NCBI GenBank assembly: GCA_025062325.1 | Contig: JANXAL010000003.1 | Location: forward strand, 1 to 51,202 | Source of the DNA: Roseiflexus sp. | Lineage (GTDB): Bacteria; Chloroflexota; Chloroflexia; Chloroflexales; Roseiflexaceae | Direction of reading: 5' to 3' | Length of the DNA: 51,202 nt | Shown: in pieces, positions 24,853-33,223 of the stretch | Layout of the letters: each line of letters starts with the position of its first letter | How positions within the stretch are numbered: position 1 is the stretch's first letter | Notes under the pieces: generated by a model | Databases searched by the model: none | The model's input: the letters and a program-made list of their open reading frames with translations, nothing else | Told to the model about the DNA's origin: nothing | Made by a program: the position numbers and the translations under genes

Positions 24853-26328
24853 ATGGACCTCCCAATCATTATTGTTGGCGGCGGACTTGGGGGATTATCC
24901 GCCGCTATTCACCTTGCGGCGCGTGGTCGACGCATCGTCCTGCTCGAAAAGAATGAACGCGTCGGCGGCAAACTGAACCTAGTTGAAGCCGACGGATTTC
25001 GGTTCGATACCGGACCTTCATTGCTGACCATGCCTTGGGTGCTGCGTTCGGTCTTCGCTGCCGCAGGGCGGCGGATGGAAGATTTCCTGACCATCACACA
25101 GCTTGAACCGATCTGCCGGTACCGCTGGCTCGACGGCACGCGGTTCGACGCCTGTCAGAATCTGCCTCGCCTCGCCGAAGAAATTGCACGCATCGAACCT
25201 GCCGATGTAGCGGGCTTCCTCCGTTTTCTCACCTACGCCGAACGCATCTACCGCGCTGCGGAGGGTCCGTTTCTACTGCGCCCGTTCGACGGTGTGCGCG
25301 ACCTGCTGACCCCTGAGCTGTTCAGCGGTATGTGGCAGATTGACCCTTTTCGCACTGTTGATCAGGCAGTCCGCAGTTTCTTCCGCAGCCCCTATCTGCG
25401 CCAGGTGTTCGACCGTTACGCTTCATACAATGGGTCATCGCCCTTCCGCGCGCCGGCGACGTTCAATCTTATTCCTTATGTTGAGTTTGTCCAGGGCGCC
25501 TGGCATGTGTGCGGCGGCATGTATCAGATTGCACGTGCGCTATCAGCGCTGGCGTGTGATCTTGGCGTGGAGATTCGCACCAATGCGCCGGTCGAACGCA
25601 TCGAAGTTCGCAACGGCGCCGTCTCCGGCGTTGTTCTGGCGAGCGGCGAGCGACTGGCCGCCTCGCTAGTGATTATCAATGCCGATCCGCGCTACGCATA
25701 CGCTGCGTTGCTGCCTGGTGCAGAAAAGACCGCAACGCGCCTGGCGCGGCTCGAGTCGTCGTACAGCGGGTTCGTCCTGCTGCTGGGTGTTAACCGTATT
25801 TACCCCGAATTGGCGCATCACAACATTTTCTTCTCGTCCGACTACCGCGCCGAGTTTACAGCGATCGTCGATATGCAGACGCCTGCGCCCGACCCCACAA
25901 TCTACATTTGCGCTGCATCGGTGACTGATCCATCGCTGGCGCCGCCTGGACACATGAACCTGTTCGTATTGGCTAATGCACCAGTGCTCAACCCGCGTGT
26001 CAACTGGACGCGCGAAGCAACCGGCTACCGGAACCTGATCCTGCACAAACTGGAGCGTATGGGGCTGGAAAATCTGAGCCAGCACATTGTGTTCGAGCAG
26101 ATCTGGACGCCAGCAACGATCAATGAGCGCTACAATGCTCCTGGAGGTGCAATCTACGGACTGGCGTCAAATAATCCCTGGACAGCGTTCATGCGTCCGC
26201 CGCTGCGCGCTCGTGAAGTGCGCGGCGTCTACTTTGTCGGCGGCGGCACTCACCCTGGCGGCGGCATTCCGCTGGTGCTCCTCTCAGGGCGCGCCGTCGC
26301 GGAACGGGTTCTAGCAGATGCCGCCTGA
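24853..26328 (+). CDS. CrtI-family phytoene desaturase-like oxidoreductase
   Basis: A 491-residue FAD-dependent enzyme of carotenoid synthesis. The dinucleotide-binding N terminus is IIIVGGGLGGLSAAIHLA followed by VLLEKNERVGGKLN and DTGPSLLTMP. The C terminus has the family signature GVYFVGGGTHPGGGIPLVLLSG. These are hallmarks of CrtI/CrtN/CrtD desaturases; which step it performs (phytoene, diapophytoene or methoxyneurosporene-type) is not decidable here. ATG at 24853 is chosen with AAAAGGA about ten bases upstream. The frame runs open to 24508, but that part is antisense to the glycosyltransferase. A small ATCGTT/AACGAT stem (26332-26347) follows the stop. Fits a carotenoid-bearing phototroph. 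Confidence 0.9.
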   Translation: MDLPIIIVGGGLGGLSAAIHLAARGRRIVLLEKNERVGGKLNLVEADGFRFDTGPSLLTMPWVLRSVFAAAGRRMEDFLTITQLEPICRYRWLDGTRFDACQNLPRLAEEIARIEPADVAGFLRFLTYAERIYRAAEGPFLLRPFDGVRDLLTPELFSGMWQIDPFRTVDQAVRSFFRSPYLRQVFDRYASYNGSSPFRAPATFNLIPYVEFVQGAWHVCGGMYQIARALSALACDLGVEIRTNAPVERIEVRNGAVSGVVLASGERLAASLVIINADPRYAYAALLPGAEKTATRLARLESSYSGFVLLLGVNRIYPELAHHNIFFSSDYRAEFTAIVDMQTPAPDPTIYICAASVTDPSLAPPGHMNLFVLANAPVLNPRVNWTREATGYRNLILHKLERMGLENLSQHIVFEQIWTPATINERYNAPGGAIYGLASNNPWTAFMRPPLRAREVRGVYFVGGGTHPGGGIPLVLLSGRAVAERVLADAA

Positions 26329-26358
26329 CCTATCGTTAAGAAACGATTTAAGAACCTC

Positions 26359-26386
26359 TTGACTTATGGCGCATAGATGCTATCAT
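26359..26386 (+). promoter_or_regulatory. Sigma-70 promoter of the 26392-26792 RNA
   Basis: TTGACT (26359-26364), a 16-base spacer and TATCAT (26381-26386). The expected start site is near 26392-26394. The -35 hexamer is identical to that of the mgtE leader promoter. Confidence 0.62.
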
Positions 26387-26391
26387 GTGGG

Positions 26392-26792
26392 TAACACCCC
26401 AGGGAACGAAAAGGACAACTGGACTTTGACAAACGGATCGATGACCCTGCATGGCAAGCGGCGTTACCCATAAGATGGTGGGGGCGACCGTAAGTCGAGG
26501 GAAATGGCAGAGCAAAAATGCCAGGGAGATCGACAGGCAAGCGCCGGGTGTTTGATGAAACACTGGATGCTGTGTGAGTCGATGCAGGGTTCCAGCGGTA
26601 AAGCTCGCACTATCGCAGGGGGAGTTTGAGGGCGAAGTGCGTTGCGACCCCGACAGAGGAGCTGGCCGTCTGCAAAGCGCTGTCGCGGTAGCCGAACGGT
26701 AGGTCCCGAAGTTGGAGTTCAGCACCTTTTCAGCGCCCCTGGGGCAATACGTTCACCGGCCCTTCGCAGCAATTGCTGCGAAGGGCGTTTTT
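26392..26792 (+). ncRNA. Candidate structured noncoding RNA, about 400 nt, family unknown
   Basis: The segment is bounded by its own promoter and a very strong terminator and contains no credible coding frame on the plus strand. Long-range helix TGGGTAAC (26388-26395, at the very 5' end) pairs with GTTACCCA (26463-26470). Local stems are TGGCA/TGCCA (26505-26509, 26519-26523), GTGTTT/AAACAC (26548-26553, 26558-26563) and a compound stem CGCACT/AGTGCG (26606-26611, 26636-26641) continued by TCGC/GCGA. I do not see tmRNA (no tag frame, no CCA arm), RNase P (no GAGGAAAGTC), SRP or T-box cores. The next plus-strand gene is over 1.2 kb away and an SDR gene converges on it, so it is not an mRNA leader. 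Function unknown. Confidence 0.6.
26759..26792 (+). terminator. Intrinsic terminator of the candidate RNA
   Basis: GCCCTTCGCAGC (26759-26770) pairs perfectly with GCTGCGAAGGGC (26775-26786) around AATT, followed by G and five T residues. The T-run overlaps the stop codon of the convergent SDR gene. Confidence 0.9.
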
Positions 26793-27540
26793 ATGGCGCT
26801 ATTCGCCACCCGCCATCTACGACCAGCGTCTGCCCGGTAATGTACGACGCAAGCGGCGACGCTAGAAAGACGATAGCTGCCGCTACTTCCTCAGGGCGCC
26901 CGGCGCGCCGCAGGGCAATCACCTGCTCACCCCAACGCCGCATCTCCTCTGGGATGACTGTCAACTGCGGCGTTTCGATGAGACCCGGCGCAACGGCATT
27001 GACAGTAATGTTCCAGGGCGCCGCCTCACGCGCCAGCGTCCGAATCAATCCTAATATACCGCCGGTCGCCGCCGAAAAATCCGCCTGTTGCGGGCCGCCC
27101 GCCAGTCCGTGAAGCGCTGCGACAGCAACAATTCTGCCATAGCGCCGCCGCATCATCCGGCGCAACGCGGCGTGGCAAACGTTGCTGGCGCCATCGAGGT
27201 GCAATGCCAGCACTTCACGCCACTGCGCCGCACTGATCGCGTCAACCGGCGCAAAACGCATTGCTCCTGCACAAAATACCATCGCGTCCAGGCGTCCATA
27301 CGTTTCAACAACCGAACTGACCAGCATCTCGACTGACTGCGCGTCACGCGCATCAATCCGATGCGCCACTACCTCGCCGCGCATACCCCGGCACGCGGCA
27401 ACCACCTGCGCTGCCGCTGCTGCATTCTGATGATACCCGGCAATCACGCGCGCACCACGCTCTGCGAGCATCTGCACGACCGCGCTGCCAATCGCTCCCG
27501 ACCCGCCGACAACAATTGCGACTTGGTTGGTGAAATCCAT
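26791..27540 (-). CDS. SDR-fold protein with all catalytic residues replaced
   Basis: A 249-residue Rossmann protein closely following the FabG-like short-chain dehydrogenase layout. The cofactor loop GGSGAIG (12-18) is kept, as is the ITVNAVAPGLIETP segment. However, the catalytic tetrad is gone. The Tyr/Lys motif YxxxK reads FSAAT (Phe155, Thr159), the Ser of the preceding strand is Ala (VAVAALHG, about 142), and the Asn of the helix-4 motif is His (LALHLDG). The NAG motif also reads CAG. Length is normal with no frameshift, so it is a retained, probably nonenzymatic protein, perhaps an NAD(P)-binding regulator or structural partner. It converges on the candidate RNA, with the stop codon inside the terminator T-run. 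Confidence 0.86.
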   Translation of the reverse strand: MDFTNQVAIVVGGSGAIGSAVVQMLAERGARVIAGYHQNAAAAAQVVAACRGMRGEVVAHRIDARDAQSVEMLVSSVVETYGRLDAMVFCAGAMRFAPVDAISAAQWREVLALHLDGASNVCHAALRRMMRRRYGRIVAVAALHGLAGGPQQADFSAATGGILGLIRTLAREAAPWNITVNAVAPGLIETPQLTVIPEEMRRWGEQVIALRRAGRPEEVAAAIVFLASPLASYITGQTLVVDGGWRIAP

Positions 27541-28048
27541 GCCGTGTCACCCTTGGTTTGGCTTTTCAGAGGGCGTGCCGCCTTCTGAACCCGCTGCTAT
27601 GGTACCACGTTATGCGACCGTGACAACTGCGCAAAAGGTCAAGCAGCGGCGCGGTAAACCGATAGCACGCGGCATTCGTGCTGCTGAAAGGGCACAGCAG
27701 GTCACTTCAATTCTATGTCTGCCAAAGGCGTCCGGTTGACCGAACGCGCGCCAGCGGAGCTTCTTGGATCTTCGTCTGATGTTCTTGCTGGGGCGCACGA
27801 ACGGAAAACCTCTTCATGCTCGTAGTATGCTTTGGTACCTCCTCACTATTGAGAATACGTCGAGAAGAGCATACTATGCTGTCAGGATGAGACTACGTCG
27901 TCAGCGTCTACTGGACACGCATTGCAGCGCCTGCCGGGTTGGGCGCTCGAACGACTAGATCTGCGTGACACGATGACCATCGTGGACGAAGAGACCCGGC
28001 GCGCCCCGCTCTTCTCAATGGACGACCCATCCCGCGAGAGGTGCCGCG
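27541..28048. other. Intergenic region with an interrupted dyad
   Basis: No supported gene; short frames lack ribosome binding sites and coding character. A perfect 9-base inverted repeat, TAGTATGCT (27823-27831) and AGCATACTA (27868-27876), encloses 36 bases and could be an operator or part of an RNA stem about 170 bases before the glycosidase gene. Nothing else notable. Confidence 0.45.
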
Positions 28049-29659
28049 ATGAAAGCGCTCAACACCATTGCACTTCTAACTCTCATCACCATGCTCCTTG
28101 CCTCGTTGACAAATGGAACGATAACAGCGCAGGAAAACCCGCCCGAACCGCTGCCAGTGCAGGATATGTCAGCGCCTCTCACCTCCTCGGAGGCAGAAAC
28201 TGACACGCTACCTTCCTCATATGTTCAAGAATTGCAGCATACCTCACCATCAGCCGCATCGTCAGCCGGTCTGCCTTGTCGCTCCTTGCCGTTTGTCTAC
28301 ACTGCGGACGTCCTGTACGGAACTTTTGGACGACACCGTCCGAATGGTTGCTATCCAATCGGCGAAGCGGCAAAGTTTCATCTGATTGTGACCGGACCGC
28401 AAAGCCATCGCACACGGAATTGGTGCGAGAACCCGGATAACGCCTTTGTCGCCATCAAAAATCTCAGCCCAGACACGCTGATCCTCCTTTACCGCATGGG
28501 TCCGGGTCAGTACGTCACTAGCACGTGGGGCGCGGTCGGCGATGGTTGGGAGTGGATGAAAACCAACCATGGCAAAGGAACGCAGGACCGCTGGATAGCA
28601 TTGGGAGTAGATTCGGGTGATTATCTGCTGAGCCTGAGTTATCCCGTCGAGCGAGCCATGGAAATTGGCAACACGAACTGGCAGGAGTACTGGATAACCA
28701 GGAACTATGAAGATATCTGGGTCAATCGTATCAATGGCTTGAACGGACAGTCGACCGATGGCATCTTTGCCGACGGTATGCAGTACGGCGTCTCTTGGGC
28801 GAATGGTTGGTGCGCAGAGAGCGCATACGACTACAGTGAACAGCGCTGCACCCGGATGGATCACCCATCGACTTACTACCAGAACGGCGCTTACAATCAG
28901 GCGCTTTGGCGTCAGCACTATAGTGCATTCTTGGAGCGGGCCGTCCCCTACTACCGGCGACGCAACTTGCGGTTCGGTCTCAATGCGTGGAGAGTCAACC
29001 TCCCGGATCAGATTGCTCTCTATCAGCGGCTGGGGATTGTGGCGATGGAGGAATGCGGGTTTTTATGCACAGGAGGATCTGACCTCCGCTCCTGGACGCA
29101 AAAACTGCAGGCAATCCAGCAAGCCGCCAACTATGCGATTATCTCGGTCAACCTGCCTCCCGGCTATAGTGCGAGCAATGGTCCTGACGCGATGGAACGA
29201 ACCTGGTGCGCCGATGGGGTGTGCCAGACTGGCTGGAAATGGCTGTGGTACAGTCTGGGCAGCTACTTATTAGGCTATGATCCTTATCGTAAGAATGCGT
29301 ACTTCCATTTTTCGCTCTGGGGTTATAGAGGAAGCTACTGGTTTGACGAGTATGATCCGCGCTATCTCCACCTCGGCTTGCCTGTGAGATCGGCTGAGCG
29401 ACTAGCAAGCGGCGTATGGATTCGAGAGTTTGAAAGGGGATGGGTCGTGGTCAATCCGACCCTGAATCCGAGTAGTGTTAGTGTACCATCCGGGCGCGCG
29501 CGCGTACTGGAACATGAGAACTTCAAGAATCCCGAAACGGCAGCCTCTGTTGATCGACTAACTCTCCCGCCGTTGCGGGGCGTTGTTCTTTTGAAGGAGG
29601 AGCATCTCCGCCCGCTGTGCAAGACGCATTTGCCGCTCGTTACGACTTCTCCGCGCTGA
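28049..29659 (+). CDS. Secreted putative glycoside hydrolase (GHL15/GH114-like)
   Basis: A 536-residue exported protein. An N-terminal signal peptide (MKALNTIALLTLITMLLASL) is followed by a Pro/Ser-rich linker (about 28-75) and one catalytic-looking domain. The phrase STDGIFADGMQYGVSWANGW and the strands DTLILLYRMG, FGLNAWRV and GIVAMEECGFL resemble the beta-strand ends of TIM-barrel proteins annotated as hypothetical glycosyl hydrolase family 15 or the endo-alpha-galactosaminidase group. Asp in DGIFAD and Glu in MEECG are candidate acids. A late beta-rich segment (WVVVNPTLNPSSVSVP) fits a C-terminal accessory domain. GAGAGGTG lies before the ATG. Substrate is unknown; assignment is at fold level only. 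Confidence 0.68.
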   Translation: MKALNTIALLTLITMLLASLTNGTITAQENPPEPLPVQDMSAPLTSSEAETDTLPSSYVQELQHTSPSAASSAGLPCRSLPFVYTADVLYGTFGRHRPNGCYPIGEAAKFHLIVTGPQSHRTRNWCENPDNAFVAIKNLSPDTLILLYRMGPGQYVTSTWGAVGDGWEWMKTNHGKGTQDRWIALGVDSGDYLLSLSYPVERAMEIGNTNWQEYWITRNYEDIWVNRINGLNGQSTDGIFADGMQYGVSWANGWCAESAYDYSEQRCTRMDHPSTYYQNGAYNQALWRQHYSAFLERAVPYYRRRNLRFGLNAWRVNLPDQIALYQRLGIVAMEECGFLCTGGSDLRSWTQKLQAIQQAANYAIISVNLPPGYSASNGPDAMERTWCADGVCQTGWKWLWYSLGSYLLGYDPYRKNAYFHFSLWGYRGSYWFDEYDPRYLHLGLPVRSAERLASGVWIREFERGWVVVNPTLNPSSVSVPSGRARVLEHENFKNPETAASVDRLTLPPLRGVVLLKEEHLRPLCKTHLPLVTTSPR

Positions 29660-29826
29660 TGCGCTACGTGCCGCCCGACGATCCGACCGGGTCGTCGGAG
29701 CGGCGAACATCCATTCGCACCCAAAAACTCCGCATCTGTGATCAGATCCCTGTCCCTCGACTGCAGACGGAACACCGGCACTTGTCCCGTCGCTGCTCTG
29801 GTCGTCGCAGAATCCCCATATACCTG

Positions 29827-29835
29827 TGCTATACT
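29827..29835 (+). promoter_or_regulatory. Extended -10 promoter of the amino acid ABC operon
   Basis: TGC-TATACT (29827-29835) fits an extended -10 and predicts a start near 29842, 67 bases before the first ATG. No -35 is recognisable. Confidence 0.45.
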
Positions 29836-29908
29836 TCTTGCGCTATCCGATGCCTCGCTGTGTCCGTTGCTCTGAGCAACGCGCAGACGACACGTTAGGA
29901 GGAGCGCT

Positions 29909-30754
29909 ATGAAAAAGCAGATGCTGATCATCCTGGCGCTGATCGCTGCCATCCTGGCGATCAGCGCCTGTGGCGGAACACCCGCCGCACAACCGACCCA
30001 ACCTCCAGCGCAGCCGACCCAACCTGCTGCACAGGCGGAGGGGAAACTGGCGCAGATCCGGGCAGCCGGCAAACTCATCGTCGGCACTTCGGCAGATTAC
30101 CCACCCTATGAGTCGATAGACGCAAACGGCAACTTCGTCGGTTTCGACATGGACCTCATCCGTGCCATTGGCGAGAAACTCGGCGTGGAGGTCGAAATCC
30201 GCGATATGCCGTTCGACTCGCTGATAGCATCGCTGCAGGAGGGGAAGATCGACGCCGTGATCGCCGCTATGCAGGCGACTGCCGAGCGTGACGAGAAGGT
30301 CGATTTCACCATTCCGTACCGCATGACAAAGGACGCCTTCATCGGCGCTGGCGATACAACAATTGTCATGACCAAACCTGAGGATGCTGCGGGCTTGATT
30401 ATCGGCGTACAGACAGGCACAGTCCAAGAGGGTTGGGTCCAGAAAAACCTGGTCGCAACCGGTTTGACGCCCGCGGACAAGGTCTTCAGCTATGAGCGCG
30501 CCGATCAGGCGGCGCTCGACCTGGCCAGCGGACGCCTTCAGTTGGTGCTGATGGACGCTGAACCGGCGCTAGAACTCGCAAAGCAAAACGGGTTGAAGGT
30601 GCTGCTCGTCACAGAGAAAACGGCGGAAGGCGGCAAAAGCATCGCTATTCCCGAGGGGGCTAGCGACCTCAAAGCAGAGCTTGATCGGATCATTCAAGGA
30701 TTGATCGACGACGGAACCGTGAAGGCGCTTGAAGAAAAGTACGGTCTGCCATAG
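29909..30754 (+). CDS. Polar amino acid ABC transporter binding lipoprotein
   Basis: The 281-residue receptor of an amino acid importer. A lipoprotein signal (MKKQMLIILALIAAILAISACGG) is followed by a Gln/Pro/Thr/Ala linker with repeats of QPTQPPA. The family-3 solute-binding domain starts LIVGTSADYPPYESIDANGNFVGFDMDLIRAIGEKLGVEVEI and includes AAMQATAERDEKVDFTIPY. A TAGGAGGAG ribosome binding site precedes the ATG. It leads a four-gene operon (receptor, permease, ATPase, permease). The specific amino acid cannot be read from the sequence. Confidence 0.93.
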   Translation: MKKQMLIILALIAAILAISACGGTPAAQPTQPPAQPTQPAAQAEGKLAQIRAAGKLIVGTSADYPPYESIDANGNFVGFDMDLIRAIGEKLGVEVEIRDMPFDSLIASLQEGKIDAVIAAMQATAERDEKVDFTIPYRMTKDAFIGAGDTTIVMTKPEDAAGLIIGVQTGTVQEGWVQKNLVATGLTPADKVFSYERADQAALDLASGRLQLVLMDAEPALELAKQNGLKVLLVTEKTAEGGKSIAIPEGASDLKAELDRIIQGLIDDGTVKALEEKYGLP

Positions 30755-30761
30755 ACGAGCG

Positions 30762-31412
30762 ATGGAATTGTTGCAGGACCTGCTGACGACCTTCAATTTC
30801 ATCGTGCAGGGGTTGTGGGTGACCGTCAGCGTAACAGCGGTGGCGTTGACCGTAGGCCTTGCCATCGGACTGGTCATGGCAGTTGCACGCGTCTATGGTC
30901 ACCCTGCCCTTCAGCTTGCCGCTTCTGCCTATAGTGTTGTGGTTCGCGCAGCGCCGGTGATCGTCATCATCTTCATCCTGTTCTTTGTGATCTCTCGTTA
31001 TGTCAATCTACCGCCTTTCTGGGCTGGCGCGCTGGCGCTCGGATTCGCTTCGGGAGCGTACCAGACTGAGATCTTTCGCGGTGCGTTGCAAGCCGTGCAG
31101 CCAGGGCAGATGATTGCGGCGCGGGCGATTGGGATGAGCCGTCTGCAGGCGATCCAGAGCATTGTCCTGCCGCAGGCGCTGCGGCTGGCGCTGCCAGCCT
31201 GGGGCAATGAGGCGACGCTGGTGCTGAAGGATTCAACGCTGGTGTTTGCTGTCGGCGTACCAGAGGTGCTGCGGCGCGCGCAACAGGTCAGTGCGCGCAC
31301 CTTCGAACCGTTTCTTGCCTTTGGCGTTGCGCTGTTGCTCTATCTGGCATTAACGCTGATCACCACTCAGGCGCTTCGCTGGCTCGAACGCCGGTATCGG
31401 TTGCAGATATAG
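30762..31412 (+). CDS. Amino acid ABC transporter permease (HisM/GlnP-like)
   Basis: A 216-residue inner membrane permease with about five transmembrane helices. It shows the polar amino acid permease signatures [26 protein letters not shown] (as [19 protein letters not shown]) and the EAA loop [32 protein letters not shown]. The ATG at 30762, seven bases after the receptor stop, is chosen over an in-frame upstream start lying within that gene. It pairs with the second permease at 32194. Confidence 0.92.
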   Translation: MELLQDLLTTFNFIVQGLWVTVSVTAVALTVGLAIGLVMAVARVYGHPALQLAASAYSVVVRAAPVIVIIFILFFVISRYVNLPPFWAGALALGFASGAYQTEIFRGALQAVQPGQMIAARAIGMSRLQAIQSIVLPQALRLALPAWGNEATLVLKDSTLVFAVGVPEVLRRAQQVSARTFEPFLAFGVALLLYLALTLITTQALRWLERRYRLQI

Positions 31413-31443
31413 CACACGTGAGGAAGCCGACGCTTCAGAAGCG

Positions 31444-32181
31444 ATGACATCTCCCATTCTCCGCATCGAAGACGTGCACAAATCATACGGCGCACTCCAG
31501 GTGCTCAAAGGCGTTTCGCTGACGGTGCAGCCGCGCGAAGTTGTGGTGCTCGTCGGACCGAGCGGATCGGGTAAGAGCACCTTGCTGCGCTGTATCAACC
31601 TGCTCAACCCGCCGACGAAAGGACGAATCTGGCTGGAAGATCAGGAGATCACCGCCCCCGGCGTTAACCAGGACCGGGTGCGCCAGCGCATCGGGATGGT
31701 GTTCCAGGAGTTCAATCTCTTCACGCATCTGACAGCGCTCGGCAACGTGATGATTGGGCTGGTCAAGGTGCGCAAGATGCGCAAGAACGAAGCGCGTGAT
31801 CTGGCCATGTTCGAGCTAGAGCGCGTGGGACTGGCAGATCGCGCTCACTACTACCCGGCGCAACTGTCTGGCGGGCAGAAACAGCGGGTGGCGATTGCCC
31901 GCGCACTGGGGATGGACCCGCACATTATGCTCTTCGACGAACCTACGTCAGCGCTCGACCCAGAGTTGACCGGCGAGGTGCTCGCCGTGATGCAAAAACT
32001 CGCTAGCGAAGGCATGACAATGATCGTCGTATCGCACGAGATAGGGTTTGCCCGGCAGGTCGCCGACCGGATCGTGTTTATGGAAGGCGGCGTGGTGGTG
32101 GAAGAAGGCACGCCGCAGCAGATGTTCGAGCAGCCTGTTCACGAGCGCACACGCGCGTTTTTACGAAATATCACCCGGTGA
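31444..32181 (+). CDS. Amino acid ABC transporter ATPase (GlnQ-like)
   Basis: A 245-residue ATPase with Walker [17 protein letters not shown]-loop [15 protein letters not shown], signature [17 protein letters not shown], Walker [16 protein letters not shown] and H-loop [16 protein letters not shown], all typical of the GlnQ/HisP class. The short palindrome CGCTTC-A-GAAGCG (31431-31443) abuts the ATG and no clear ribosome binding site is seen, so translation may depend on coupling to the upstream permease. Confidence 0.94.
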   Translation: MTSPILRIEDVHKSYGALQVLKGVSLTVQPREVVVLVGPSGSGKSTLLRCINLLNPPTKGRIWLEDQEITAPGVNQDRVRQRIGMVFQEFNLFTHLTALGNVMIGLVKVRKMRKNEARDLAMFELERVGLADRAHYYPAQLSGGQKQRVAIARALGMDPHIMLFDEPTSALDPELTGEVLAVMQKLASEGMTMIVVSHEIGFARQVADRIVFMEGGVVVEEGTPQQMFEQPVHERTRAFLRNITR

Positions 32182-32193
32182 TCGGGGTACGCC

Positions 32194-32871
32194 ATGAGAG
32201 ACGCGATCGATCTCCTGATCAAGGTCATGCCAGAACTATTGCAGGGAACTGGCGTCACCCTGCAGATTGCGCTCGTCTCGCTGGCGCTGGGGATGATCGT
32301 CGGGCTGCCGGTCGGCGTCGGGCGTGTCTACGGACCTGTATGGCTACGGCATGTCCTTGGCGCATATATCACCCTTTTTCAGGGAACGCCTGTGTTGATC
32401 CAGCTCTTCATGGTCTACTATGGTCTGCCCGATATTGGCATAACCCTAGGACGCCTGCAGGCGGCGTTTCTTACTCTTGGTCTCAACAGCGCTGCATATC
32501 AGGCCGAATATCTGCGCAGCGCGCTGCTCTCGGTAAGCGAAGGTCAGATGGTCGCTGCGCGCGCGCTCGGGATGAGCAAATGGCAGGCGATCTGGAGCAT
32601 CATTCTGCCGCAGGCAGTGCGCCTGGCGCTGCCCGCTTGGTCAAATGAAGCCGTTGCCATGCTGAAGTATACCTCGGTCGTCTTCCTGATCGCTGTCCCT
32701 GACCTCATGGGGCAGGCGAAGATCCTTGCGAGCCGGTACTTTGCGCCGATCCAGATCTATCTGATTGTTGCCGTGTTCTACGTTGTCCTGGTCGGCATTA
32801 CCTATTTGATCCTCACGTCGATTGAGCGTCGCATGCGCATCCCCGGTCTGACCGGCGATGCTGCGTCGTGA
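32194..32871 (+). CDS. Amino acid ABC transporter permease, second subunit
   Basis: A 225-residue permease with the same signatures as its partner (LTLGLNSAAYQAEYLRSALLSVSEGQ, then AARALGMSKWQAIWSIILPQAVRLALPAWSNE) and about five helices. It begins 12 bases after the ATPase stop. The two permeases probably form a heterodimer. It is the last gene of the operon; a UUCG-capped hairpin lies 64 bases downstream. Confidence 0.92.
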   Translation: MRDAIDLLIKVMPELLQGTGVTLQIALVSLALGMIVGLPVGVGRVYGPVWLRHVLGAYITLFQGTPVLIQLFMVYYGLPDIGITLGRLQAAFLTLGLNSAAYQAEYLRSALLSVSEGQMVAARALGMSKWQAIWSIILPQAVRLALPAWSNEAVAMLKYTSVVFLIAVPDLMGQAKILASRYFAPIQIYLIVAVFYVVLVGITYLILTSIERRMRIPGLTGDAAS

Positions 32872-33223
32872 CCGATTCCGCAGCACGGCGAGGCGCGCGA
32901 GTTGCCTGAGCTATGACGCTTTCCTCGAAAGCTAGTATCGCTCTATGATGTTGCGTCTTCGGACGAGCCATGATAGAGTCGTAGCGATACGTGTACATCG
33001 TCGCCCCATCACGTCAGCACTGTCCCCTCATCCGCCCCAACCCGATAGTGAAATGTTAGCGCCGATCTCTCATGCTGGCGCAGCAGCGGTGCGTAAGTGT
33101 GCGCCGCGCACTTCGCCTAGCGAGTGTGCATTGCAGCGCGTCGCACATAGTGGGCTCATGGTGCGTCGGAATAATGATGTGTTCCGCTACTCCGGCTGAC
33201 ACTGCTGAATGAGGAGGAACGCT
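32872..33223. other. Intergenic region with RNA-like hairpins
   Basis: No gene seen. GCTTTC/GAAAGC (32918-32923, 32927-32932) is immediately followed by a long stem at 32935-32990: GTATCGCT pairs perfectly with AGCGATAC, then CTAT with ATAG, and the apex is CGTC-TTCG-GACG, a UUCG tetraloop stem. There is no T-run. It may protect or process the 3' end of the amino acid transporter mRNA. Confidence 0.55.

Noticed and set aside
26348-26725. Minus-strand 125-codon frame antisense to the candidate RNA
   Set aside because: Low-quality composition, no ribosome binding site and no recognisable motif; the plus-strand promoter and terminator explain the segment better.
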